From the NCBI RefSeq assembly GCF_011927785.1, contig NZ_JAATJK010000001.1, positions 5,923,001-5,987,000 of the forward strand: a stretch of DNA of 64,000 nucleotides. Direction: 5' to 3'. Numbering within the stretch: the stretch's first letter is position 1; each line of letters opens with the position of its first letter. The stretch comes from Micromonospora profundi (lineage in GTDB: Bacteria > Actinomycetota > Actinomycetes > Mycobacteriales > Micromonosporaceae). A model generated the notes under the pieces. That model was not told where the DNA came from and ran no database searches. It worked only from the letters and a program-made list of their open reading frames with translations. Shown one piece after another: positions 1 through 7,872 of the stretch. Both the position numbers and the translations under genes were made by a program.

Positions 1-412
1 CGAGCACCCCGTCGCCGGTCCGGGCAAGGCCGGTCAGCCGGCTCGGTCGCCGCACCCGCACGCCGAGGTCGGCCAGCTGCCCGGCGAGCACCTCCTCGGT
101 GACGGACTGGGAGACCAGCAGCGCGTAGGGAAAGCGGGACGGCAGGTCGTGGAACGGAACTCTCAGGAGCACCCGGTCCCGGTCGCGCACTGTGAAGCCC
201 GGCGACCGCACACCCTGGGCGACAAGCGGCGCTGCGGCGCCGACCAGGTCCAGCACCTCAAGGGTGTACGCGTGCACGACCGCCGCGCGGGAGGTCATGG
301 GCGGCTCGGCCTGTTGGTCGAGCACTGTCACGTCGACGCCGCGGCGGGCCAGCGTCAGTGCGGTGGCGAGGCCGGTGGGGCCTGCTCCCACCACCAGAAC
401 GTCGGTGCTCAT
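1..412 (-). CDS. FAD-dependent monooxygenase, N-terminal part (cut by window edge)
   Basis: Reading from an ATG at 412, the first 137 residues begin MSTDVLVVGAGPTGLATAL, a textbook GxGxxG dinucleotide-binding fold for FAD, followed by an acidic residue ending the second strand (VTVLDQ). The family (PheA/TfdB-type aromatic hydroxylases) uses FAD and NAD(P)H to hydroxylate aromatic or polyketide substrates. The C-terminal half, including the second FAD motif, lies outside the window, so substrate cannot be inferred. It is divergent from the TetR gene at 519 and the 106 bp between them carries palindromic operators, so it is probably the target of that repressor. Confidence 0.85.
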   Translation of the reverse strand, partial: MSTDVLVVGAGPTGLATALTLARRGVDVTVLDQQAEPPMTSRAAVVHAYTLEVLDLVGAAAPLVAQGVRSPGFTVRDRDRVLLRVPFHDLPSRFPYALLVSQSVTEEVLAGQLADLGVRVRRPSRLTGLARTGDGVL

Positions 413-428
413 GGCCACCTCCGGTTCG

Positions 429-452
429 GTTTGCCAACGACCGTTGGCAAAC
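429..452. promoter_or_regulatory. Palindromic operator for the divergent TetR regulator
   Basis: Perfect 11-bp inverted repeat with a 2-bp centre (arms GTTTGCCAACG and CGTTGGCAAAC). Related half-sites with the core TTGGC or CAAC recur at 455-466 and 491-505, and a wider TGTCAAC...GTTGACA pair spans 488-519 and touches the TetR start codon. TetR-family dimers bind sites of this form, so autoregulation and control of the monooxygenase gene are likely. The binding itself is inferred. Confidence 0.7.
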
Positions 453-518
453 ACTTGTTGGCAACGTTAGGGCTGGTGCCCCTTGAGTGTCAACAAGCGT
501 TGGCATACGGTCGTTGAC

Positions 519-1100
519 ATGACAGAGACGGCGCCCCGGACCCAACCCCGCCGCTCGGACACCACCCGCGCGGCGATCCTGCGAGCCGCCCGGGAGCGGT
601 TCGCCGCCGACGGGTACGAACGGGCCACGATCCGGGCCATCGCCGCCGACGCGAAGATCGACCCGTCGATGGTCATGCGCTACTACGGCAGCAAGGAGGG
701 GCTGTTCGCGGCGGCTGCCGAATTCGACCTGCGGCTGCCCGACCTCACCGCCGTACCGGCCGGGCAACTGGGCGAGACGCTGGTCCGGCACTTCCTCACC
801 CGCTGGGAGGGCGACGAGACACTGGTGGCGCTGCTGCGGGCCGCCAGCACCAACCCGGGCGCTGCCGAACGCATGCGCGGGATCTTCGCCGACCAGCTCA
901 CCGCGGCCGTTGCCACCTTCGGCACCGACCCGGCGACAACCGGCCGCCGCGCCGGCCTGGTCGCCAGCCAGATCCTCGGCCTCGCCTTCACCCGCTACAT
1001 CGTTCGCCTGCCGCCCATGGTGGACCTGGCACCGGAGGAACTGGTTTCCTGGATCGCACCGACCCTCCAGCGCTACCTGACCGGGCGGGTCGAGAACTGA
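519..1100 (+). CDS. TetR/AcrR family transcriptional regulator
   Basis: A 193-residue protein with the TetR N-terminal helix-turn-helix at about residues 15-60 (TRAAILRAARERFAADGYER, then ATIRAIAADAKIDPSMVMRY, then YYGSKEGLF). The C-terminal domain resembles the TetR_C_33 type, with EALG-like helices and a conserved GLAFTRYIVRLPPM ending. I chose the ATG at 519 because homologues begin shortly before the helix-turn-helix and because the palindromic operators end there. An in-frame ATG at 483 would place those operators inside the gene. It is divergently arranged with a FAD monooxygenase, which suggests local repression relieved by an aromatic ligand. Confidence 0.88.
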   Translation: MTETAPRTQPRRSDTTRAAILRAARERFAADGYERATIRAIAADAKIDPSMVMRYYGSKEGLFAAAAEFDLRLPDLTAVPAGQLGETLVRHFLTRWEGDETLVALLRAASTNPGAAERMRGIFADQLTAAVATFGTDPATTGRRAGLVASQILGLAFTRYIVRLPPMVDLAPEELVSWIAPTLQRYLTGRVEN

Positions 1101-1103
1101 CCC

Positions 1104-1128
1104 AACCTTTTGCCCCTCGCCATGCGTC
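1104..1128 (+). promoter_or_regulatory. Candidate ECF-sigma promoter
   Basis: AACC at 1104-1107 and CGTC at 1125-1128 are separated by 17 bp. That is the general -35 (AAC) and -10 (CGTC) pattern recognised by ECF sigma factors. The pair sits 39 bp upstream of the sigma gene's start codon, so positive autoregulation is plausible. It rests on two short motifs. Confidence 0.45.
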
Positions 1129-1166
1129 TGCCAGGTGACGCACCGCGACAGCCGGGAGGGGGGCGG

Positions 1167-1709
1167 ATGGCACCGACGGCGAACGACGGCCGCGACGGCT
1201 ACCTCGCCTTCGTGGAGAGCCACCAGCACCGGCTGCTCCGCGCGGCGTACCTGATCTGCGGTAATCGACACCAGGCCGAGGACCTCCTCCAGGACGCCCT
1301 GCTGAAGCTGGCGCTGCGCTGGACCTCGGTACGCGACGGCGACCCCGCCGCCTACGTGCGGGCCATCCTCTACCGCGACGCCGTGTCCTGGTGGCGTCGT
1401 CGACGCCGGGAGTGGCTGAGCGCCGCGCCGCCGGACCAGGCGACCCGCGACCGCGACGGCGCGCTGCGGCTGGCGCTGCACGACGCGCTGGGACAACTCC
1501 CGCCCCGGCAGCGGGCCGTCCTGGTCCTGCGCTACTACGAGGACCTGACCGAGGTCGCCACTGCCGAAGCGCTCGGCGTGACAGTCGGCACCGTGAAGAG
1601 CCAGTGCCACAGCGCCCTGCGCCGACTCCGCGAGGTGGCACCGGACCTCGCCCCGCCCACCCGAGCGCACTCGGGCGACCTGGCAACCGGTGTGGAGGTG
1701 AACCCGTGA
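1167..1709 (+). CDS. SigE-family ECF RNA polymerase sigma factor
   Basis: 180 residues with sigma region 2 (HRLLRAAYLICGNRHQAEDL, then LQDALLKL, at about 16-45) and sigma region 4 (LPPRQRAVLVLRYYEDLTEV and a VTVGTVKSQCHSALRRLRE recognition helix, at about 112-160). Such factors direct RNA polymerase to AAC/CGTC promoters. The start at 1167 is preceded by a GGGAGGGGGG ribosome-binding run; an upstream in-frame ATG at 1110 has no such site and would overlap the candidate promoter. The stop overlaps the next gene's GTG by 4 bp (GTGA), implying translational coupling to a membrane protein that may act as its regulator. Confidence 0.88.
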   Translation: MAPTANDGRDGYLAFVESHQHRLLRAAYLICGNRHQAEDLLQDALLKLALRWTSVRDGDPAAYVRAILYRDAVSWWRRRRREWLSAAPPDQATRDRDGALRLALHDALGQLPPRQRAVLVLRYYEDLTEVATAEALGVTVGTVKSQCHSALRRLREVAPDLAPPTRAHSGDLATGVEVNP

Positions 1710-2887
1710 ACGAACAGGACCTGCGACGACTGCTCACCGTCAGCGTCGAGGACGTCCTACCCAGCCAACCGGCGTCGGCAGGCTGGGATCGGGCACGGCG
1801 TACCCGGCGTACCCGGAGGACTGTCGGCGCGGTCGTCATGGCCGTGGCGCTCGTCGGCGGCGGCACCGTGGCCGCGCTGCGCCCGCCCGCCAGCCCGCCG
1901 CCGGGACACCCTGTGACACCGACCGTCGAGGCGACCCACGCTGGTCCCGTGCAGCACCCGCCGGCGGAGCTGACCTACCCACCCGATCCGCTGTCGCGGC
2001 TCGGTGACCAGGCGACAGTGCGGCTGTCCGACCGTCCGGTCCAGCGGGCGCTGGCGCTGTACCAACCCCTTGACGACCAGTACCGCGCGGACGGCCCGGT
2101 CCGGGTCCTCGGCGACGACGGCGTGGTGCGCAGTCTCGACGTGGTGACGCTGGCGCCAACCCGGGACCGGGACGGCAACGAGGCGCCCGCCGTGAAACCG
2201 GGCGTGCTGTCGCCGGACGGCCGGTGGGCCGCCTTCGCGCAGACCAACGAGCTGGTCATGGTCGACCTCACCAAGGCGGGCGTACGTCGCGTCCCGCTCG
2301 ACGGCTACCTGGAGTTGGTGGTCTGGGCGAACGACCGGGTGCTTGTCGGCGGCGACGGCCGGACGTACGCGGTGCAGCGCGACACCGAGGCGGCGAGCAC
2401 CATCGACGTGTCGGCCTGGGACCTGGCGGTACCCGACCCGGAGGCGGGACGCGAGGCCGCGCTGATCGAGACGGGCGGCCAGCGGGACGGCCTGACGTTG
2501 CGCAGCCGGACCGCCCGCGAGGGCGCACTCCGCTCCGAAGAACGCGTCACTGGCGAACTGCTGCCCGCCCCCTACCAGGTGAACGAGTTCTACGGCCGGG
2601 GCTGGCTGCACGGCGACCGGGTGGCCCGCGCTGCCTGGATCACCAACGACAGAATCGACGGCGCCGAGGGAGTGGCGGTGCTGGACGCCCGCACAGGCGC
2701 GGTGGCCCACGTGCTCGACCTCGGCTGGGACCGGGCGAAGGGCTGCTGCGAGGTGCTGGGCTGGGACAAGCAGGGTGCCGTGCTGCTCCGCCTCGAACCG
2801 GCGGGCCTGGCACGGTGGCACCCGGAGACCGGCGAGATCACTGGCGTGCTCCGCGACCGCGCCGGCATCGTGGCGCTGGCCGGCTGA
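1706..2887 (+). CDS. Membrane-anchored protein translationally coupled to the sigma factor
   Basis: 393 residues starting with GTG at 1706, overlapping the sigma-factor stop. A short N-terminal cytoplasmic region (about 45 residues, MNEQDLRRLLTVSVEDVLPS) precedes one membrane helix (about 46-62, VGAVVMAVALVGGGTVAALR), then a proline-rich stretch and a large extracytoplasmic domain with WD/YncE-like strands (GVLSPDGRWAAFAQ, VVWANDRVLVGGDG). The layout of a short sigma-facing tail, one membrane helix and an exported beta-propeller-like sensor suits an anti-sigma or co-regulator role. I see no HxxxCxxC zinc motif, so the anti-sigma assignment is inferred from position. A 25-bp tandem repeat begins ten bases after its stop. 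Confidence 0.75.
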   Translation: MNEQDLRRLLTVSVEDVLPSQPASAGWDRARRTRRTRRTVGAVVMAVALVGGGTVAALRPPASPPPGHPVTPTVEATHAGPVQHPPAELTYPPDPLSRLGDQATVRLSDRPVQRALALYQPLDDQYRADGPVRVLGDDGVVRSLDVVTLAPTRDRDGNEAPAVKPGVLSPDGRWAAFAQTNELVMVDLTKAGVRRVPLDGYLELVVWANDRVLVGGDGRTYAVQRDTEAASTIDVSAWDLAVPDPEAGREAALIETGGQRDGLTLRSRTAREGALRSEERVTGELLPAPYQVNEFYGRGWLHGDRVARAAWITNDRIDGAEGVAVLDARTGAVAHVLDLGWDRAKGCCEVLGWDKQGAVLLRLEPAGLARWHPETGEITGVLRDRAGIVALAG

Positions 2888-2896
2888 CCGCTCGCA

Positions 2897-3014
2897 CGTC
2901 CGGCCAGCTGGCGCCCTCGTGCGTCCGGCCGGCTGGCGCCCTCGTGCGTCCGGCCGGCTGGCGCCCTCGTGCGTCCGGCCGGCTGGCGCCCTCGTGCGTC
3001 CGGCCGGCTGGCGC
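2897..3014. repeat. 25-bp tandem repeat, 4.7 copies
   Basis: Units beginning CGTCCGGCCGGCTGGCGCC start at 2897, 2922, 2947, 2972 and 2997. The copies are nearly identical (one G-to-A change in the first). The period is not a multiple of three. Each unit holds the palindromes CCGGCCGG and GGCGCC. The array fills most of the 183 bp between two convergent genes and could act as a shared transcription end. There are no spacers, so it is not a CRISPR array. Confidence 0.95.
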
Positions 3015-3070
3015 GTGACAGCGCTCAGCCGGCCGGGTCGTGCACGTGTCCGCCCACGCGGCGGGCTTGT

Positions 3071-3973
3071 TCAGGCGGCGATACCGCCGGGCTGGTCACC
3101 CTTTACGACAGGTGCCCGGACCAGGTTGCCCCACTCGGTCCACGAACCGTCGTAGTTGCGCACCTGCGGGTAGCCCAGCAGGTGCCGCAGCACGAACCAG
3201 GTGTGGCTGGACCGCTCGCCGATCCGGCAGTACGCGATCACGTCGTCGTCCGGGCTGAGCCCGAGCTGGTCGGCGTAGATGGCGCGCAGCTCGTCGGCGG
3301 ACCGGAACGTGCCGTCCTCGTTCGCGGCGGACTTCCACGGCTTGTTGACAGCGCCCGGGATGTGCCCGCCGCGCAGCGCGCCCTCCTGCGGGTAGTCCGG
3401 CATGTGCAGCATCTCGCCCGTGTACTCCCCCGGGGACCGGACGTCGACAAGCGGCCGTCCGACGGCGATGTGCGCCATCACCTGCTCGCGGAACGCCCGC
3501 AGCGGCGCGTCGTCGCGCAGCGGCACCGGGTAGTCGGCGCGCGGCCGGTTCGGCTTGTCACGGGTCAGCTCGCGCCCCTCGGCGACCCACTTCTGCCGGC
3601 CGCCGTCGAGCAGTCGCACATCGACGTGGCCGAAGAGCGAGAACACCCAGAGGGCGTACGCGGCCCACCAGTTGAAGTTGTCGCCGTAGAAGACGACAGT
3701 GTCGCCCCGGCCGATGCCCTTGGCGGCGCACATCTCGGCGAAGCGCGTGGCATCGAGGTAGTCCCGGGTCACCTGGTCGTTCAGGTCGAGGTGCCAGTCG
3801 ACCTTCACGGCGCCGGGGATATGACCGGATTCGTAGAGCAGCACGTCCTCGTCGGACTCGACCACGACGAGGCCATCGTCGCCCAGGTGCTCGGCCAGCC
3901 ACTCGGTGGTGACCAGCCGCTGCGGGTCCGCGTACGACTGGAGGCGGGGATCAGGATCGTTCGGCACAGACAT
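3071..3973 (-). CDS. sseA: Thiosulfate sulfurtransferase (tandem rhodanese)
   Basis: 300 residues with two rhodanese domains: an inactive N-terminal one (about 20-140; [33 protein letters not shown] lacking the cysteine) and a catalytic C-terminal one (about 170-290) with the loop CRIGERS and its active-site Cys. It moves sulfane sulfur from thiosulfate or 3-mercaptopyruvate to thiol acceptors. The start at 3973 ([11 protein letters not shown]) is preferred over 4015 because the upstream extension resembles no homologue. In many actinobacteria this gene neighbours a sufE-like gene; here that partner lies 6 kb away. The symbol rests on family resemblance to SseA/CysA. Confidence 0.9.
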   Translation of the reverse strand: MSVPNDPDPRLQSYADPQRLVTTEWLAEHLGDDGLVVVESDEDVLLYESGHIPGAVKVDWHLDLNDQVTRDYLDATRFAEMCAAKGIGRGDTVVFYGDNFNWWAAYALWVFSLFGHVDVRLLDGGRQKWVAEGRELTRDKPNRPRADYPVPLRDDAPLRAFREQVMAHIAVGRPLVDVRSPGEYTGEMLHMPDYPQEGALRGGHIPGAVNKPWKSAANEDGTFRSADELRAIYADQLGLSPDDDVIAYCRIGERSSHTWFVLRHLLGYPQVRNYDGSWTEWGNLVRAPVVKGDQPGGIAA

Positions 3974-4045
3974 GATCCCCAAGGTACGCCGCTGTGCCGC
4001 CCGGCAGAGGGCCATCGGGTGCGACGCGGCACACGTCGGGTGGGC

Positions 4046-4492
4046 TCAGGCGCGACGGTGGGCGATCCGGCCGGCGACAACCGTCACCAGGCAGGTGCCG
4101 TCGGCGTCGTGCACCGCCAGGTCGGCCCGACCGCCCGCAAGCAGGTGCGGCGGCACGGGTGCGGACAGCACGAGCAGGTCACTTCTGTCGACGGCGGCCC
4201 GCAGCGCCGGGTCGGTCAGGTGCTCGGCCAGCACCGTCGTCACCCCGTGCCGCAACAGCGCGTGCACCCGCTCGCGCGGGGTGGGCGCCATTGGCAGTGG
4301 CCCGTCGTGCGTCAACCCCGGCCCCAGCGTGCCTGGCCAACGGCGAACACGCACACCGGCGTACGCCTCGATCAACTCGGCCAGCGGACCCACCGCCTCG
4401 ACCCGGTCGCCACCGACAAGCACGGCGTGGCCCGGCACCGCCTCGCCGTCGGGGGTACGCCGCAGCAGGGGCGCGGTGTGCAGGGTGCGCAC
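4046..4492 (-). CDS. Imidazolonepropionase-like (amidohydrolase-related) protein
   Basis: 148 residues from a GTG at 4492, two bases after the stop of the SGNH hydrolase, so the two form an operon. It has the composite beta-sandwich of amidohydrolases (LHTAPLLRR..., VLVGGDRVEAVGPL near residues 5-45) and its return (GGRADLAVHDADGTCLVTVV near the C terminus). The central metal-binding TIM barrel is nearly absent: the usual HxH is replaced by PGLTHDG and the protein is about a third of normal amidohydrolase length. It is therefore unlikely to be a hydrolase on its own. It could be a conserved reduced paralogue or a decayed gene. Confidence 0.65.
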   Translation of the reverse strand: MRTLHTAPLLRRTPDGEAVPGHAVLVGGDRVEAVGPLAELIEAYAGVRVRRWPGTLGPGLTHDGPLPMAPTPRERVHALLRHGVTTVLAEHLTDPALRAAVDRSDLLVLSAPVPPHLLAGGRADLAVHDADGTCLVTVVAGRIAHRRA

Positions 4493-4494
4493 GC

Positions 4495-5277
4495 TCAGTC
4501 GACGATCGGCCCGAGCAGCGGACGCTTCGCGGTCACCGTGTCGCCGGACGAGCGGCCGGTGAGCCGCCGCTTGATCCACGGGGCGAGGTGCCGGCCGGCC
4601 CAGCGCAGGTCGGCCGCGCGGGCTGCGAGCCACGGCGACGGGGCCGGGTGCGGCGGAACCATCAGCCACTCCTCGTCGCAGCCCACGCCGAGCGCGTTCA
4701 ACACCTGCCCGGCGACCCGCCGGTGCCCGAACTCGGACAGGTGCAGCCGGTCGGTGCTCCAGAGCATCGGGTTGAGGAAGGTGTCGTCGGCGTACAGGTC
4801 GACGAGGATGGCGCCGTGCCGCTCGGCGGTCTCACCGACCGCCTGGTTGAGCAACTCCACCCGGGGGGCGACGAGGCGCTGGCCGGGCAGCCGGGCCATC
4901 ACGTCGGCGAACCGGAAGAGCAGGACGTCCGCGCCGCCCGAGCGCAGTTGGCGAACCACGTCGTCGAAGCGGGTGACGATCCTTTCCGGGTCGAAGGTGC
5001 GGCGCAACACGTCGTTTCCGCCGGCCGCGAAGCTGATCAGGTCGGGCTTCATCGCCACCGCGGCGGGCACCTGCTCGGCGACCACGCTGGGAAAGAGGCG
5101 ACCCCGGATGGCCAGGTTTGCGTAGCGGAAGTCGGGGCCGGCCTCGGCCGCCAGCCGGGTCGCCACCAGGTCCGCCCAACCCCGGTAGGTGCCATCGGGG
5201 TACGCGTCGTCCATTCCCTCGGTGAAGCTGTCCCCGACCGCGACATAACTGCGCCAGCGCACCCGCGTCTCCCTCAC
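4495..5277 (-). CDS. SGNH/GDSL-family hydrolase
   Basis: 260 residues. All four SGNH blocks are visible: block I GDSFTEG (about 15-21, nucleophile Ser), block II Gly in IRGRLF, block III GGND (about 87-90), and block V DRLHLSEFGH (about 176-185) with the catalytic Asp and His. These enzymes cleave esters of lipids, sugars or acylated metabolites. There is no signal peptide, so it is cytoplasmic. It starts the two-gene operon with the amidohydrolase-like gene. The substrate is unknown. Confidence 0.9.
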   Translation of the reverse strand: MRETRVRWRSYVAVGDSFTEGMDDAYPDGTYRGWADLVATRLAAEAGPDFRYANLAIRGRLFPSVVAEQVPAAVAMKPDLISFAAGGNDVLRRTFDPERIVTRFDDVVRQLRSGGADVLLFRFADVMARLPGQRLVAPRVELLNQAVGETAERHGAILVDLYADDTFLNPMLWSTDRLHLSEFGHRRVAGQVLNALGVGCDEEWLMVPPHPAPSPWLAARAADLRWAGRHLAPWIKRRLTGRSSGDTVTAKRPLLGPIVD

Positions 5278-5377
5278 GCCACCCCGTTGCTTGCGGCGAC
5301 CAGTCTGTCACCGCTGACGCGACGGACGATGCCCCGGAGGGGCGACGTGGCGGACGTCATCCGTTCTGAGGATCAAT

Positions 5378-5502
5378 GCGATGCCGGTCGGTGCGACGCC
5401 GTTCGGTGCGATGCCGGTCCGTGCGACGCCGGTCGGTGCGACGCCGGTCGGTGCGACGCCGGTCGGTGCGACGCCGGTCGGTGCGACGCCGGTCGGTGCG
5501 AC
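5378..5502. repeat. 15-bp tandem repeat, 8.3 copies, in a 341-bp gene-free gap
   Basis: Units GCGACGCCGGTCGGT start at 5378 and recur every 15 bp through 5483, with a 5-base tail. The first three units carry single changes and the last five are identical. As the period is a multiple of three, several frames stay open through it (APTGV-type pentapeptides on the minus strand), but none has a plausible start or a continuation resembling a protein. The rest of the 5278-5618 gap holds the promoters of the flanking divergent genes, with nothing else recognisable. Confidence 0.95.
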
Positions 5503-5618
5503 CCGCCGGGAGCGCACCGGATGTGAGTCGACAATCCGGCTCGCGTCGGGTCGCCCCGGCTCGCATCCAGGGCTCACAATGGAGGGCCGGTCACCAGGCC
5601 GCGCAGCGGGAGGCCTAC

Positions 5619-6758
5619 TTGAGTCAGGCAAGCGAACCGAACCCCGCCGGGCCAGCCCCGGCGGACACCACCTCGCCACGCACCGCCCGGAGTCGCCAGA
5701 TCCGCCTCGTGGGGCTCACTGTCGCGCTTGCCGTCCTGGTGGCGGCCCTTGTCCCGATCGTGCTCGCCGCCGGTCCCCCGACCCGCGACGAACTGCTCGA
5801 ACAGGCCGGCATGAAGGGTAAGCAACAGCTCGTCATCGGGGTGAAGGACGACCAGCCCGGCATCTCCCAGCGCTTCGGCAACAACGTCTGGAAGGGCTTC
5901 GACGTCGACATCGCCTACATGATCGCCGGGTTCCTCGGGTTCGATCATTCCCAGGTGCGGTTCCTGCCGATCGAGAGCGAGGACCGGGCCCGTCGACAGG
6001 CCCGCGACAACGACGGCTTCGTCACCGTCGACCTGGTCATCGCCTCCTACAGCATCAACGACAAGCGCGTGGACGAGGGCGCTGTCTTCTCCTCCTCGTA
6101 CCTGCACACCGAGCAGTCGGTGGTGACCTTGAAGAGCTTCAAGGGCCAGGTGAGCAGCCTGGAGGACCTGAGCGGGCGGACGGTGTGCTCGCTCACCACG
6201 TCGACGTCCATCCAGCGCCTCGGTGAGGCCGGCGCCAAGCCGACAGGCCGCAACCGGATCAGCGAGTGCATCCAGATGCTGTACGACGGCACGGTCGAGG
6301 CGGTCACCACCGACGCGGCGATCCTCGCCGGCTTCGTCACCGGCGACCGGCCCGACGACAGCGGTCAGCGCTTCCCGGTCACGCTCCGCAACGTCAAGCC
6401 GTTGCAGCACTGGGACATCGGCTCGTCGCCCCAGGAGAGGTGGGGTATCAACACCGGCCCGAACAAGGCGCTGCGCGACCTTGTCGACCTCGCGCTCTAC
6501 GTCTCGGCCAACGACGAGGAGGACTCGACCTGGGAGGACGCGTACAACACCAACCTCCGCTGGCAGCAGGGATACAACCTCCCGCAGCCGGTCGCGGAAC
6601 AGCAGCAACCCGAGGCGAGGAAGGTGGAGGTGCGACAGTGGCCGTGGGAGAGGATCGCGCTACCCGCCCCGGCGCACCCCGGATCGCCAGCAACCCCGCC
6701 AACGCGGGCCGTCCGCGTCGGATGGCGGGGGCGCGGCAGGCGCAGCAGTGGCTGCTGA
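5619..6758 (+). CDS. Membrane-anchored family-3 solute-binding protein
   Basis: About 379 residues from a TTG at 5619, six bases after a GGGAGG ribosome-binding site; no ATG or GTG lies nearby. An N-terminal membrane helix (about 29-52, GLTVALAVLVAALVPIVLAA) has no lipobox cysteine. It is followed by an amino-acid-type periplasmic binding fold (about 70-340) with KGFDVDIAYMIAGFLG, DLVIASYSIND and ALYVSANDEEDS. The family binds polar amino acids for ABC importers. Here no permease or ATPase gene follows; the next gene, overlapping by 121 bp, is a polytopic membrane protein. A sensory or scaffold role is possible. Confidence 0.8.
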   Translation: MSQASEPNPAGPAPADTTSPRTARSRQIRLVGLTVALAVLVAALVPIVLAAGPPTRDELLEQAGMKGKQQLVIGVKDDQPGISQRFGNNVWKGFDVDIAYMIAGFLGFDHSQVRFLPIESEDRARRQARDNDGFVTVDLVIASYSINDKRVDEGAVFSSSYLHTEQSVVTLKSFKGQVSSLEDLSGRTVCSLTTSTSIQRLGEAGAKPTGRNRISECIQMLYDGTVEAVTTDAAILAGFVTGDRPDDSGQRFPVTLRNVKPLQHWDIGSSPQERWGINTGPNKALRDLVDLALYVSANDEEDSTWEDAYNTNLRWQQGYNLPQPVAEQQQPEARKVEVRQWPWERIALPAPAHPGSPATPPTRAVRVGWRGRGRRSSGC

Positions 6759-7801
6759 CCCTCCTGCCCGCATTCCCCGTCCTGCTCCTGGTGCTGCGGC
6801 TGTGGCAGCTCAGCCGGCAGGACATGTCCACGATGCTGCTGCTTGTGCAGTACGTGAGCCCGCTCGGTCTGCTCAGCGCCCTGTTGATCGCCCTGGTGTG
6901 GGCGTTCCCCGTTGTCGTGTTGACGTTCGGGGTGCTCGGCCGACTGCTCCGGCTCAGCGCCCCTGACCGTTTCGACCCGGAACGGTCGCTGCTGGCTTCC
7001 CTGACGGCGCGTACCCCCGGTTGGGTGCTCACCGCCGCTGTCGCGCTGGGGGCGCTCACCTGGCAGCTGCGTTTCCTGCCGGCGCTGCTGATGCTGGGTC
7101 TGTGGCTGCTCGCGCTGCGCACCCGCTACCTGCACCCGCAGGAACCGACGCGGATCCTGCTGGTCAGTGTGGCGCTGCCGCTGGCGGCGGCGATCCTGGC
7201 GTACAGCCTGCTGGGTCCGGCGATCTGGACGGCGCTCCGGGAGGGCGAGTGGGCCACCGCGGCGCTGCTGGCGGTGCCACCCGTCACCACAGTGGTGGTC
7301 ACCGGCCCGATCCCCGGCTGGATCGCCCCGGCGCTGACCCACGGTCTGGCGTTCACTGTCGCCGCCGTGCTTCCGCTGGTGATGGGCGCGGTCTTCCTCC
7401 GGGTGCCGCTGCTGCCCACCGCCGCGATCGAGGTGGCGCCGAAGGCGGCGGTCGGGACGCCGCGCACGGAGGCCCCGGACCCGACGGCGAGCCCGCCGCC
7501 AGATCTCACGGCGGCCCCGCCGCCGGCCAGCGGGGCCGGTACGGAGGTGGTGCTCGGGGCGCTCATCACTGTCACCGACACGTCGACGATCGTGCTGGAC
7601 CAGACCGCCGGTGTGCGGTTCCTGCCGAACGGCCAGGTCCAGTCGCAGGTCCTCTGCCCGCAGGCGGCAGCGGCGCCCTACAGCCTGGTGTCGGTGCGCG
7701 GCTGGCCAGTGGAGGAGACCGCCCTGGAGTGGATGATGCCCCGACGACCGCTTACCGACCCGGACATGCGCTGCGCGGGCCGCCTACCCGGCGCGAAGTA
7801 A
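6638..7801 (+). CDS. Polytopic membrane protein of unknown function, paired with the binding protein
   Basis: I do not recognise this family. A GTG at 6638, seven bases after GGAGG, gives 387 residues; an ATG at 6722 would cut the overlap with the upstream gene from 121 to 37 bp. About seven hydrophobic helices span residues 35-270 (e.g. [31 protein letters not shown] stretches). A proline/alanine linker follows, then a C-terminal domain of about 90 residues ([20 protein letters not shown] ... [10 protein letters not shown]) that could be outside the cell. The tight overlap implies co-translation with the solute-binding protein. Confidence 0.75.
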   Translation: MAVGEDRATRPGAPRIASNPANAGRPRRMAGARQAQQWLLTLLPAFPVLLLVLRLWQLSRQDMSTMLLLVQYVSPLGLLSALLIALVWAFPVVVLTFGVLGRLLRLSAPDRFDPERSLLASLTARTPGWVLTAAVALGALTWQLRFLPALLMLGLWLLALRTRYLHPQEPTRILLVSVALPLAAAILAYSLLGPAIWTALREGEWATAALLAVPPVTTVVVTGPIPGWIAPALTHGLAFTVAAVLPLVMGAVFLRVPLLPTAAIEVAPKAAVGTPRTEAPDPTASPPPDLTAAPPPASGAGTEVVLGALITVTDTSTIVLDQTAGVRFLPNGQVQSQVLCPQAAAAPYSLVSVRGWPVEETALEWMMPRRPLTDPDMRCAGRLPGAK

Positions 7802-7872
7802 CACGGGCCGACGCCCCGGCGCGAGGTGAATTTGAGTCGTCGTGGTCGACGCGTGCGTTCTACGCTGCGCCC

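Noticed and set aside
258..1670. A 470-residue open frame on the minus strand across the TetR and sigma genes
   Set aside because: GC-rich third positions leave antisense frames open. It overlaps two clear genes and has Arg/Gly/Ala-heavy composition and no domain.
1..5277. Biosynthetic gene cluster at the left edge
   Set aside because: A lone monooxygenase with a TetR is not enough. No polyketide, peptide or terpene synthase is present in the window.
5308..5679. Pentapeptide-repeat protein coded by the 15-bp array
   Set aside because: The APTGV pattern lacks the A(D/N)LXX spacing of true pentapeptide proteins, and the frame has no convincing start.
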